NCBI RefSeq assembly: GCF_900103585.1 | Contig: NZ_FNHV01000004.1 | Span: 310,001 to 374,000, forward strand | From: Streptomyces sp. cf386 | Lineage (GTDB): Bacteria; Actinomycetota; Actinomycetes; Streptomycetales; Streptomycetaceae | Reading direction: 5' to 3' | DNA: 64,000 nt | Part shown: piece after piece, positions 27,246 to 35,018 of the stretch | How the letters are laid out: each line of letters opens with the position of its first letter | Position numbering within the stretch: position 1 is the first letter of the stretch | Translations under genes and position numbers: made by a program | The notes under the pieces: model-generated | Databases searched by the model: none | What the model was told of the DNA's origin: nothing | What the model saw: the letters and a program-made list of their open reading frames with translations, nothing else

Positions 27246-29276
27246 GTGCGGACGCTGGCGTACGGTTCCTGGCCCTCGCCCATCGACGCGGCCCTCGCCG
27301 CCGCGCACGAGGGACGCCCCGAGTACGTGGGCTTCGTCGGCGACGAGGCCTGGTGGACCGAGCCGCGGCCCACGGAGGGCGGGCGGCGCACGCTGGTGCG
27401 GCGGCGGGCCGACGGGAGCGAGGAGTCGGTGCTGGCCGCACCGTGGAACGTGCGCAGCCGGGTCGTCGAGTACGGCGGCCAGCCCTGGGCGGGCACGGTG
27501 GTCGACGGCCGGCCGCTCGTCGTCTTCGTCAACTTCGCCGACCAGCGGCTCTACCGGTACGAGGAGGGCGGTGAGCCGCGTCCCCTCACTCCGCTCTCCG
27601 TCGTGGGCGGTGGACTGCGGTGGGTGGAGCCGCAGTTGCGGCTCGGACTCGGTGAAGTGTGGTGCGTGCTGGAGGAGTTCACGGGGGAGGGGCCCACCGA
27701 TGTGCGGCGCGTCCTGGCCGCCGTCCCGCTGGACGGCTCCGCTGCCGAGGACCGGGACGCCGTACGCGAACTCACCGACGACCGGCACCGGTTCGTCACC
27801 GGAGCGCGGCTCTCCCCCGACGGGCGGCGCGCGGCGTGGCTCGCCTGGGATCATCCGCGCATGCCGTGGGACGGCACGGAGCTGCTGGTCGCCGACGTCG
27901 GCGCCGATGGCGCGCTCGGCGGACCGCGGACCGTCGTCGGCGGCCCTGAGGAGTCGATCGCCCAGGTCGACTGGGCGGCCGACGGCCGGCTGCTGTACGT
28001 CAGCGACCGCGGCGGCTGGTGGAACCTCTACCGCGACGACGAACCCCTCTGCCCGCGCGAGGAGGAGTTCGGCGGACCGCTCTGGAAGCTCGGCCTGCGC
28101 TGGTTCGCCCCGTTGGAGAGCGGGCTCGTCGCCGTCGTGCACGGACGTGGCTCGACCGCCCTCGGGGTACTGGACCCCGAGACCGGCGAGATCGTCGACG
28201 CGGCCGGCCCCTGGACCGAGTTCGCGCCCACGCTCGCGGTGAGCGGCGAGCGAAGCGAGATGGGGGTCCCCCCGCCCGAAGGGTGGGGGAGGGTCGTGTC
28301 CGTCGGCGCCAGTCCGCGCAGCGCGTACGAGGTGGTCGAGCTGGACACCCGGACCGGCCGGTCCCGGGTGATCGGGGCCGCGCACGACGACGCCGTGGAC
28401 CCCGCCTACTACCCCGAGCCGCAGATCCGCACCTTCACCGGACCCGCCGGAGACGACGTCCACGCGCACATCTACCCGCCCCACAACCCCGGCTGCATGG
28501 CCCCCGCCGACACACCGCCGCCGTACGTCGTCTGGGCGCACGGCGGCCCCACCGACCGGGCGCCCCTGGTGCTCGACCTGGCCATCGCCTACTTCACCTC
28601 GCGCGGCATCGGTGTCGCCGAGGTCAACTACGGCGGCTCCAGCGGGTACGGGCGGGAGTACCGCAACCGGCTGCGGGAGCAGTGGGGCGTGGTCGACGTC
28701 GAGGACTGCGCGGCCGTCGCGCTCGCCCTCGCCGACGAGGGCACCGCCGACCGCGCCCGGCTCGCCATCCGGGGCGGCAGCGCGGGCGGCTGGACCGCGG
28801 CCGCCTCGCTCACCACGACCGACGTCTACGCCTGCGGCACGATCGTCTACCCCATCCTCGACCTGGAGGGCTGGGGCACGGGCGAGACCCACGACTTCGA
28901 GTCCCGATACCTGGAGACCCTCGTCGGCCCTCCCCCACCCTCCGGGCGGGGGGACCCCCATCTCGCTTCGCTCGCCGAGGTTCCCGGACGGTACGCGGAG
29001 CGCTCGCCCACCGCGCACGCCGACCGCCTCACCGTGCCCTTCCTGCTGCTCCAGGGCCTGGACGACGTGATCTGCCCGCCCGCGCAGTGCGAGCGGTTCC
29101 TGGCGCGCTTGGAGGGGCACCGGGTGCCGCACGCCTACATCGCCTTCGAGGGGGAGGGCCACGGGTTCAAGCGGGCGGAGACCCTGATTCGCGTCCTGGA
29201 GTCCGAACTCTCCCTGTACGCCCAGGTGTTCGGCCTCAACCCGCCCGGAATCCCGAAGCTGGAGCTCGCCAAGTGA
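27246..29276 (+). CDS. S9 family prolyl oligopeptidase with two in-frame repeat insertions
   Basis: A 676-residue serine peptidase. The N-terminal half is a WD/beta-propeller region. The C-terminal alpha/beta hydrolase has GGSAGGW (nucleophile Ser512), Asp in GLDDVICPP and His in GEGHGFK. A GTG at 27246 after GGGGGAG is the start. Residues about 334-350 (GERSEMGVPPPEGWGR) and about 561-577 (PPPPSGRGDPHLASLA) are encoded by two inverted copies of a 49-nt repeat and interrupt otherwise normal family sequence. The first is in the propeller; the second is in the hydrolase domain between the nucleophile and Asp. No stop or frameshift results, so the gene is intact. The gene lies 17 bp after the M20 gene and overlaps the LD-carboxypeptidase start. 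Confidence 0.88.
   Translation: MRTLAYGSWPSPIDAALAAAHEGRPEYVGFVGDEAWWTEPRPTEGGRRTLVRRRADGSEESVLAAPWNVRSRVVEYGGQPWAGTVVDGRPLVVFVNFADQRLYRYEEGGEPRPLTPLSVVGGGLRWVEPQLRLGLGEVWCVLEEFTGEGPTDVRRVLAAVPLDGSAAEDRDAVRELTDDRHRFVTGARLSPDGRRAAWLAWDHPRMPWDGTELLVADVGADGALGGPRTVVGGPEESIAQVDWAADGRLLYVSDRGGWWNLYRDDEPLCPREEEFGGPLWKLGLRWFAPLESGLVAVVHGRGSTALGVLDPETGEIVDAAGPWTEFAPTLAVSGERSEMGVPPPEGWGRVVSVGASPRSAYEVVELDTRTGRSRVIGAAHDDAVDPAYYPEPQIRTFTGPAGDDVHAHIYPPHNPGCMAPADTPPPYVVWAHGGPTDRAPLVLDLAIAYFTSRGIGVAEVNYGGSSGYGREYRNRLREQWGVVDVEDCAAVALALADEGTADRARLAIRGGSAGGWTAAASLTTTDVYACGTIVYPILDLEGWGTGETHDFESRYLETLVGPPPPSGRGDPHLASLAEVPGRYAERSPTAHADRLTVPFLLLQGLDDVICPPAQCERFLARLEGHRVPHAYIAFEGEGHGFKRAETLIRVLESELSLYAQVFGLNPPGIPKLELAK
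28245..28293 (+). repeat. 49-nt palindromic repeat, copy A (inside S9 peptidase gene)
   Basis: Copy A begins GGCGAGCGAAGCGAGATG, continues GGGGTCCCCCCGCCC, then GAAGGGTGGGGGAGGG. The last part folds as a GC-rich hairpin (CCCCCGCCC with GGGTGGGGG). It is identical at 48 of 49 positions to the reverse complement of copy B at 28928. I recall similar short elements scattered in Streptomyces genomes; here it is in frame within a coding region. Confidence 0.9.
28928..28976 (-). repeat. 49-nt palindromic repeat, copy B, inverted relative to copy A
   Basis: This is the reverse complement of the element at 28245-28293, with one substitution (CCGGAGGG for CCGAAGGG, read in copy A's orientation). It is in frame in the hydrolase domain of the S9 peptidase. 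The two copies form a long inverted repeat with about 634 bases between them. Confidence 0.9.
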
Positions 29277-30208
29277 CCCAGCCAGTAAGGCCGTTGGTCC
29301 GGCCGTCCCGACTCGCCCCCGGCGCCCGCGTGGCGGTCGTCGCGCCCAGTGGGCCGGTGCCCGAGGAGCGGCTGGAGGCCGGGCTCGATGTGCTGCGCGG
29401 CTGGGACCTCGACCCGGTCGTGGCGCCCCATGTGCTCGACCGGAACGGCGAGTTGGACTATCTCGCGGGCACGGACGCAGACCGCGCCGCCGATCTCCAG
29501 CGCGCCTGGTGCGATCCGTCCGTGCACGCGGTGCTGTGCGCCCGGGGCGGCTACGGGGCCCAGCGCATGGTGGACCTCCTCGACTGGGAGGCGATGCGGG
29601 CGGCCGGGCCGAAGGTGTTCGTCGGCTTCAGCGACATCACGGTGCTGCACCAGGCGTTCGCCACCCGGCTGGGCCTGGTCACCCTGCACGGGCCGGCGGC
29701 GGCCGGGATCGACTTCGTCAAGAACGCCCGGGCGCAGGAGCACCTGAGGGCCACGCTCTTCGCTCCGGAGACGGTCCGGGCGATCCCCGCCGACGGCAGG
29801 GCCATGGTTCCCGGTCGGGCTCGTGGAGTCACCCTCGGCGGCTGCTTGAGCATGCTCGCCTCCGATCTCGGCACGCCGCACGCCCGAGCCGGTGCCCGGG
29901 GCGGACTGCTCCTGATCGAGGACGTCGGCGAGCAGCCGTACCGCATCGACCGGATGCTGACCCAACTCCTGCGCACGGGATGGCTCGACGGTGTCGCCGG
30001 GATCGCCCTCGGGTCCTGGACGGCCTGCGGTCCGTACGACGCCGTGCGCGCGGTGCTCGTCGACCGGCTCGGGGGCCTCGGTGTTCCGGTCGTGGAGGAG
30101 GTCGGCTTCGGGCACGGTGACGGGGCGCTGACGGTTCCCTTCGGGGTGAGCGCCGAACTCGACGCCGATGCCGGTCAGTTGGTCCTCGACGAGCCCGCGC
30201 TGCGCTGA
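29273..30208 (+). CDS. LD-carboxypeptidase (S66 family, LdcA/MccF-like)
   Basis: A 311-residue serine peptidase of family S66. The nucleophile Ser is in VFVGFSDITVLH, the catalytic Glu in LLIEDVGEQPYRIDRML and the His in EVGFGHGDGALTVPFG. LdcA enzymes cleave the L-to-D bond releasing D-Ala from murein tetrapeptides during cell-wall recycling; MccF relatives cleave microcin C-like antibiotics. Operon position after D-aminopeptidase, M20 and S9 peptidases favours peptide recycling. The GTG at 29273 overlaps the S9 stop codon (GTGA). Confidence 0.9.
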   Translation: MTQPVRPLVRPSRLAPGARVAVVAPSGPVPEERLEAGLDVLRGWDLDPVVAPHVLDRNGELDYLAGTDADRAADLQRAWCDPSVHAVLCARGGYGAQRMVDLLDWEAMRAAGPKVFVGFSDITVLHQAFATRLGLVTLHGPAAAGIDFVKNARAQEHLRATLFAPETVRAIPADGRAMVPGRARGVTLGGCLSMLASDLGTPHARAGARGGLLLIEDVGEQPYRIDRMLTQLLRTGWLDGVAGIALGSWTACGPYDAVRAVLVDRLGGLGVPVVEEVGFGHGDGALTVPFGVSAELDADAGQLVLDEPALR

Positions 30209-30265
30209 CCTGTGGTGGCGGACCCATTCACTGAATTCCCGTCAACAAACCCTCCTTCCCGGCGA

Positions 30266-30325
30266 TTGACCTCTTCTGACACGTGTCACACCATGACAAC
30301 CGGCCAGTACTTACTGGTCGGTAAG
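30266..30325 (+). promoter_or_regulatory. Promoter with palindromic operator candidates upstream of CocE-type hydrolase
   Basis: TTGACC at 30266-30271 is followed after 17 bp by CACCAT at 30289-30294, a plausible -35/-10 pair. The perfect palindrome TGACACGTGTCA (30277-30288) sits in the spacer. A second inverted repeat, CTTAC TGGTCG GTAAG (30310-30325), lies just downstream. Both could bind repressors of the TetR or GntR type. Confidence 0.45.
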
Positions 30326-30362
30326 CAGGGTTTTCCCGCCGTGCCTCAGTGTGGAGGTCTCC

Positions 30363-32138
30363 GTGTCCCGTCGTGTGCCCAGATCCCGAGCCCCACTCGC
30401 TCTCATCCTCGGCGCCACGCTCACCGCACCCCTCGCCCTCACCGCCCCGGCCGTCGCGGCCGGCCAGTACACCGTCACCGCACTGAAGTTCACCGTCCAG
30501 GCAGGTGGCCGTACCTGCACCGTGGACGCCGATCTGTACCGGCCGGCGGGCGTCGACCGCGCCCGTCCCGCACCCGCCGTCCTCGCCACCAACGGCTTCG
30601 GCGGCAGCAAGTCCGACGGCTCGACCGACGCCATCGGCAAGGCCTTCGCCCAGCGCGGTTACGTCTCCCTCATCTACTCGGGGCTCGGCTTCGGCAGGTC
30701 CGGCTGTCTGATCTCGCTCGACGACCCCACCATCGACGGCGTCGTCGCCTCACGGCTGATCGACTTCCTCGGCGGCGGACGCGCCGCCGATGACGGCACG
30801 AAGGCCGACTTCGTCACCCTCGACGGCCCCGGTGACCCACGGGTCGGCATGGCGGGCGGCTCCTACGGCGGGGCCGTCCAACTGGCCACGGCAGCCGTCG
30901 ACCAGCGCGTCGACGCGCTCGTCCCGATGATCACCTGGAACGACCTCGCCTACGCCCTCGACCCGAACAACGCCGTCGGCGGCGCCGGCGTGCCCGGCGC
31001 CTTCAAGTGGCAGTGGGCCAACGGCTTCTACCTCATAGGCGAGGGCCAGCCCCTGCTGGAACCGAACCTCGACCCCTCCCGCATCAACTCCCTCGCCTGC
31101 CTGCACTTCGTCACCAAGGCCTGCGACACGATCCGCACCCTCAACTCCGGCCGCTACCCGGCGAAGCAGACGGCCGAGCTGCTCTCGTACGCCCGCAGCG
31201 TCTCGCCGGTGTCGTACCTGAGCCGCGTCAAGGCACCCACCCTCCTCGTCCAGGGCCAGGCCGACAGCCTCTTCAACCTCAACGAGGCGACGGCGACGTA
31301 CAAGACGCTCAAGGCCCAGGGAACGCCGACAAAGATGATCTGGCAGTCCTGGGGCCACAGCGGCGGCCTCACCGATCCGGCCTCCGGTGAACTCAACCTC
31401 GCCCAGGGCAACTTGGAGACCAGCTACGTCGGCCGCCGCATCCTCGCCTGGTTCGACCGCTATCTGCGCAAGCAGCACGTCGACACCGGACCCGCCTTCG
31501 CCTACTACCGCGACTGGATCACCGACCCGGGCGGCACCTACGCCACCGCCGACCGCGTCCCCGAGCCGACCCGGACGCTCTACCTCTCCGGCGACGGCAA
31601 ACTCGTCGACAACCGCAAGAAGGTGGCGCGCGGCAGCCGTACGTACACCAACTGGCTGATCCCCACGAGCCATTCGGAGAGCTCGCTGTACGGGATCATC
31701 GGACTCCCGGACCCGGCGCCGTACGACACCAAGGGCACCTACCTCGGCTGGACCAGCGAGCCGCTCTCGCGTACGACCGACGTGGTGGGGGCGCCCCGGG
31801 CCACCCTGAAGGTCGTCTCCCCGCAGGCCGAGCGGATCCAGCACTCCGCGGACGCCGCCGACAAGCTCGTGCTGTTCGCCAAGCTGTACGACGTCGCGCC
31901 CGACGGCACGCAGACGCTGGTGCACCGGCTGGTCGCGCCGGTGCGTGTCCCGGACGTCACGCGGAGTTTCACCGTGACGCTGCCGGGGATCGTGCACCGG
32001 TACGAGAAGGGGCACCGGCTGCGGTTCGTGGTCGCGGCGAGTGACGACGCGTACTTCGGGAACCGGGGGATCAAGCCGGTGACGGTGGCCAGTGCGCCCG
32101 AGGACACGGGGGTGCTGCGGCTGCCGGTGATCGGCTGA
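30363..32138 (+). CDS. Secreted CocE/NonD-type alpha/beta hydrolase (X-Pro dipeptidyl-peptidase-like)
   Basis: A 591-residue exported hydrolase with an N-terminal signal peptide (RRVPRSRAPLALILGATLTAPLALTAPAVAA). The catalytic domain has the nucleophile elbow AGGSYGGAVQL, Asp in QGQADSLFNLNEA and His in SWGHSGGL. The C-terminal jelly-roll domain typical of PepX/CocE enzymes ends with HRLRFVVAASDDAYFGN. Such enzymes cleave X-Pro peptides or acyl esters outside the cell. GGAGG at 30353 supports the GTG at 30363. Possible operator palindromes precede it. Confidence 0.85.
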   Translation: MSRRVPRSRAPLALILGATLTAPLALTAPAVAAGQYTVTALKFTVQAGGRTCTVDADLYRPAGVDRARPAPAVLATNGFGGSKSDGSTDAIGKAFAQRGYVSLIYSGLGFGRSGCLISLDDPTIDGVVASRLIDFLGGGRAADDGTKADFVTLDGPGDPRVGMAGGSYGGAVQLATAAVDQRVDALVPMITWNDLAYALDPNNAVGGAGVPGAFKWQWANGFYLIGEGQPLLEPNLDPSRINSLACLHFVTKACDTIRTLNSGRYPAKQTAELLSYARSVSPVSYLSRVKAPTLLVQGQADSLFNLNEATATYKTLKAQGTPTKMIWQSWGHSGGLTDPASGELNLAQGNLETSYVGRRILAWFDRYLRKQHVDTGPAFAYYRDWITDPGGTYATADRVPEPTRTLYLSGDGKLVDNRKKVARGSRTYTNWLIPTSHSESSLYGIIGLPDPAPYDTKGTYLGWTSEPLSRTTDVVGAPRATLKVVSPQAERIQHSADAADKLVLFAKLYDVAPDGTQTLVHRLVAPVRVPDVTRSFTVTLPGIVHRYEKGHRLRFVVAASDDAYFGNRGIKPVTVASAPEDTGVLRLPVIG

Positions 32139-32194
32139 GGGGCGTGCGCGTTCCTCACCGTGCGTGATCGCTTCTCCGGGAGCATCCTGGTCGT

Positions 32195-32449
32195 ATGACC
32201 GCGAAGACGTCGGAGAGCGGCAAGAAGGCCGGCGGGCAGCGGGGTGGCCCGGGCGGGGCGCTGACCCCTGCCCGGACCACCGTGCTGGTGCTTGTCGTCC
32301 TCGCCCTGATCTTCATCTTCGAGAACACCCGCGCGACCGAGATCCGGCTGCTGATCCCCGAGGTCACCATGCCGCTGTGGATGGCGCTGCTCGGCATGGG
32401 CATCATCGGTGCGCTGTGCGGGGCGTACTTCATGGGGCGGCGCCGATAG
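32195..32449 (+). CDS. Small LapA-domain membrane protein (DUF1049)
   Basis: An 84-residue protein with a basic, Gly-rich N-terminus and two transmembrane helices (about residues 28-45 and 60-79). They are separated by the LapA-type connector FENTRATEIRLLIPEVTMPLWMALL. Proteins of this family are linked to lipopolysaccharide or envelope assembly in other bacteria; the role in actinobacteria is unknown. It lies 56 bp downstream of the secreted hydrolase gene. Confidence 0.8.
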   Translation: MTAKTSESGKKAGGQRGGPGGALTPARTTVLVLVVLALIFIFENTRATEIRLLIPEVTMPLWMALLGMGIIGALCGAYFMGRRR

Positions 32450-32468
32450 GGGGCCGTAGGCTGACGCA

Positions 32469-33035
32469 ATGCCGCACCCTGCGTCCCGCTACCTCGCCGA
32501 AGGCCCCCGCGTGGGCATACGTCACTTCAGCTACGCGGACGGTGCCGAGTTCACCGCGCGTGCCCGGGAGAGCAAGAAACTGCACCATCCATGGCTCTTT
32601 CCGCCGGACAGCGCATCGGGCTACACCGCCTATGCCGGGCGGCTGATCGAGGATCCGACCAAGGCGGGGTTCCTGGTCTGCGCGAAGGACGACGACGGGG
32701 GTATCGCCGGGTTCGTCAATATCAACAACATCGTCGAGGGCGCCTTTCAGTGCGGCGCCCTCGGTTACGGCGCCTTCGCCCACGCGGCCGGGCGCGGGTT
32801 GATGCGGGAGGGGCTCGACCTGGTGGTCGGCCATGCCTTCGGCCCGATGCGGTTGCATCGGCTGGAGATCAACGTTCAGCCCGCCAACACCGCGTCGATC
32901 GCCCTCGCGCGGGCCTGCGGGTTCCGGCTGGAGGGGTTCTCGCCGGGGATGCTGTTCATCGACGGGGCCTGGCGGGATCATGAGCGGTGGGCTGTTACCG
33001 CGGAGATGCGGGGCGCTCCGCGGGTTGCGCGGTGA
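32469..33035 (+). CDS. GNAT family N-acetyltransferase (RimJ-like)
   Basis: A 188-residue GNAT protein of the RimJ/RimL type. The acetyl-CoA binding segment reads LGYGAFAHAAGRGLMREGLDLVVGHAF, followed by LHRLEINVQPANTASIALARACGFRLEGFSPGMLFIDGAWRDHERWAV, the standard closing block. The acceptor substrate, a ribosomal or other protein N-terminus or a small molecule, is unknown. It starts 19 bp after the LapA gene and is probably co-transcribed. Confidence 0.88.
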   Translation: MPHPASRYLAEGPRVGIRHFSYADGAEFTARARESKKLHHPWLFPPDSASGYTAYAGRLIEDPTKAGFLVCAKDDDGGIAGFVNINNIVEGAFQCGALGYGAFAHAAGRGLMREGLDLVVGHAFGPMRLHRLEINVQPANTASIALARACGFRLEGFSPGMLFIDGAWRDHERWAVTAEMRGAPRVAR

Positions 33036-33057
33036 CAGCGCCGTTGGGCGTCTGTTG

Positions 33058-33139
33058 TTTTGCGTCTGCGGGTCCGTTGTGGCTGGTCGCACCCGCGCGG
33101 CGGAGCCGCAAATTCAATGCAGCCCCGCGCCCCTGGCGG
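33058..33139 (+). repeat. Dispersed Streptomyces intergenic repeat, copy 1
   Basis: The element contains TGCGGGTCCGTTGTGGCTGG, the hairpin CCGCGCGGCGGAGCCGC region, and the terminal CCCCGCGCCCCTGGCGG. It shares GTTGTGGCTGGTCGC and CCCCGCGCCCCT with copies at 49522 and 53676. It fills the gap between the acetyltransferase and arginase-fold genes. Confidence 0.85.
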
Positions 33140-33186
33140 CGTTGCCCGCCGTCGTTGACTTTGCCCCGTTGGTGAGGATGGCTTGT

Positions 33187-34098
33187 ATGCGGAATTTCGT
33201 TGTGCTCGATGCCCCGTCCAATTTGGGTCTGCGGCCGCCCGCCCCCGGTACCGTCCCCGGCTGCTACAAGCTCGCCGGTGCGCTGCGGGAACAGCGGATC
33301 GTGCAGCGGTTGCGGGCGTTGGAGGGTGGGGTGGTGGTGCCGCCGCGGTACGACCGGGGGGAGTGGCGGGAGGGGGACGGGGTGTTCAACGCGGGGGCCA
33401 TCGCCGCGTACACCCGCAGGCTCGCCGACCGTATCGAGCACCATGTGCGTGCCGGGGACTTCCCGGTCGTGCTGGGCGGTGACTGCTCCATCAACCTCGG
33501 GGCCGCCCTCGCGCTGCGCCGTATCGGTCGGTACGGGCTGGCCGTCGTGGATGCCTCGCCCGACTTCCGGCATCCGGGCAACTCCGAGCGGGTCGGTGCG
33601 GCGGGCGGTGAGGAGGTCGCCCTGGCCACCGGGCGCGGGCAGGAGGACCTGACCGATCTGGAGGGGCTGAAGCCCTATCTGCGGGACGAGGACGTGCGGT
33701 ACTTCGGTATCCGGGACTACTTCGAGGAGGACCGGGCCGAGCTCGCCGACCTGAAGATTCCCGTGGTGACCGTGGGGGATCTGCGGGAGTGGGGCGCGGA
33801 AGCGCTCGCGTCGGTCACCCGGCAGGCCTTCGAGATCCCGCAACTGGACGGCTTCTGGGTGCATCTGGACGCCGACGTCCTCGACCCATCCGTGATGCCC
33901 GCCGTCGACAGCCCGGACCCGGAGGGTCTCACACCGGACGAACTCGTCGCGCTGCTACGGCCGTTGCTCGCGTCCGGTCACTGCGTCGGGTTCAACGTCA
34001 CGATCTATGACCCCGATCTGGACCCGGAGGGCACGGCGGGGGCGCTGCTCACGGACATCGTGGTGTCGGCCCTCGACGTCACCTTCGACGCCGCCTGA
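33187..34098 (+). CDS. Arginase/agmatinase-fold protein with altered metal ligands
   Basis: A 303-residue ureohydrolase-fold protein. The fold is clear (FPVVLGGDCSINLGAALAL, GFWVHLDADVLDPSVMPAVDSPDPEGLTPDEL), but canonical manganese ligands are missing. GGDH is GGDC (Cys100), and DAHxD is D122-A-S124-P-D126. Only the third motif, D228-A-D230-x-x-D233-P, is intact. It is therefore unlikely to be a standard dimanganese arginase or agmatinase; it may use another metal, bind one metal, or have a non-catalytic role. The ATG at 33187 has GAGGATGG upstream; an ATG at 33178 is possible. Confidence 0.75.
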   Translation: MRNFVVLDAPSNLGLRPPAPGTVPGCYKLAGALREQRIVQRLRALEGGVVVPPRYDRGEWREGDGVFNAGAIAAYTRRLADRIEHHVRAGDFPVVLGGDCSINLGAALALRRIGRYGLAVVDASPDFRHPGNSERVGAAGGEEVALATGRGQEDLTDLEGLKPYLRDEDVRYFGIRDYFEEDRAELADLKIPVVTVGDLREWGAEALASVTRQAFEIPQLDGFWVHLDADVLDPSVMPAVDSPDPEGLTPDELVALLRPLLASGHCVGFNVTIYDPDLDPEGTAGALLTDIVVSALDVTFDAA

Positions 34099-34129
34099 CG
34101 GATCACGCCTGACGGATCACGCCTGACGG
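34092..34129. repeat. 14-bp tandem repeat across two convergent stop codons
   Basis: CGCCTGACGGATCA occurs at 34092-34105 and 34106-34119, followed by a partial copy CGCCTGACGG to 34129. The repeat contains a TGA on each strand. It provides the plus-strand stop of the arginase-fold gene and the minus-strand stop of the VOC gene. Confidence 0.9.
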
Positions 34130-34464
34130 TCCGCGTACTCGTAGATCGTCCCGTCCGGATGCATCGCGATCAGATTGCGGCCCACCGGTGTCGGCACCGG
34201 ACCCGCGATGACGTGCGCGCCCAGCTCGCTGAGCACCTGGTGGGTCTCCTCGACGTCCTTGACCGCGATCGTCGCCACGACCTTGCGCAGTACCTCCAAC
34301 TCGGACTCGGGGCCGCTCATCAGCAGGAAGCAGCCGACGGCGGCCACCTGGACACCGCCGCGCTCGAAGCGGAGGGCGGCGGCGCCCGAGAGTCGTTCGT
34401 AGAAAGGGACCGCAGTCTCCAGGTCGTCGACGCAGACGCGCAGCGTGGCTCCCAGAATGTCCAT
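34117..34464 (-). CDS. VOC/glyoxalase superfamily protein
   Basis: A 115-residue single vicinal-oxygen-chelate domain protein. It starts with ILGATLRVCVDDLETAVPFYERLSG (the beta-alpha-beta opening of the fold) and ends with VGRNLIAMHPDGTIYEYADRQA, with a Glu in the usual metal position near the end. It could be a small-molecule binding or isomerase enzyme; the substrate is unknown. It converges on the arginase-fold gene over a tandem repeat. Confidence 0.82.
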   Translation of the reverse strand: MDILGATLRVCVDDLETAVPFYERLSGAAALRFERGGVQVAAVGCFLLMSGPESELEVLRKVVATIAVKDVEETHQVLSELGAHVIAGPVPTPVGRNLIAMHPDGTIYEYADRQA

Positions 34465-34561
34465 GCGGAGAGCCTAGTGGGGAGCGGCCGGACAGGGAGA
34501 TCGTTTCACGCGATCCCCTCACTCCCCGTTACGTGTTCGCCTGTACGGGTACTCGGCGGCC

Positions 34562-34996
34562 ATGGACCGCTTGGATCATCTTGAGCATCTGGACAAGCAC
34601 CTGGTCGACGAGCTGGCGCAGGTGGCGCGCGAGACCGTACGTGACGAACTGCGCGAGCAGACGGGCAGGCAGCGCCGCCGGGCCATGCTGTACGCCGGCG
34701 CGGGCGCCGTCGCCCTGTACGCGGGCGCGGCCCTCGCGCTCGCGCTGGGACTGGGCCTCGCGGCGGGGCTGCCGGACTGGGCCGCCGCGCTGATCACCGC
34801 GGTCATCCTGGGCGCGGTGGCGTATGCGCTGCGGAGCGCGGCACGTCCGTCGGCGTCCGGGGCGGCCCCGGAGCACCGGGCCGACTATCCGCCGATGCCG
34901 CCCGGCCCTCCCGGGACGGCCGCGCCGGACCCGCCCGGTGCGCAGCCTCCGCGCCCGGACGCCATCGACCCGGACCAGCCTCACCACCGGGCCTGA
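34562..34996 (+). CDS. Small membrane protein, phage holin-like/DUF1469 type
   Basis: A 144-residue protein. A charged helix (MDRLDHLEHLDKHLVDELAQVARETVRDELREQ) leads to two adjacent transmembrane helices (about residues 41-62 and 67-88). A Pro-rich hydrophilic tail follows. This helix-TM-TM plan is that of actinobacterial holin-superfamily III/DUF1469 membrane proteins, whose function is unknown. The start ATG lies at 34562. No partner genes for phage lysis are nearby. Confidence 0.75.
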   Translation: MDRLDHLEHLDKHLVDELAQVARETVRDELREQTGRQRRRAMLYAGAGAVALYAGAALALALGLGLAAGLPDWAAALITAVILGAVAYALRSAARPSASGAAPEHRADYPPMPPGPPGTAAPDPPGAQPPRPDAIDPDQPHHRA

Positions 34997-35018
34997 CCGC
35001 CGCCGAACCCGACGGCGG

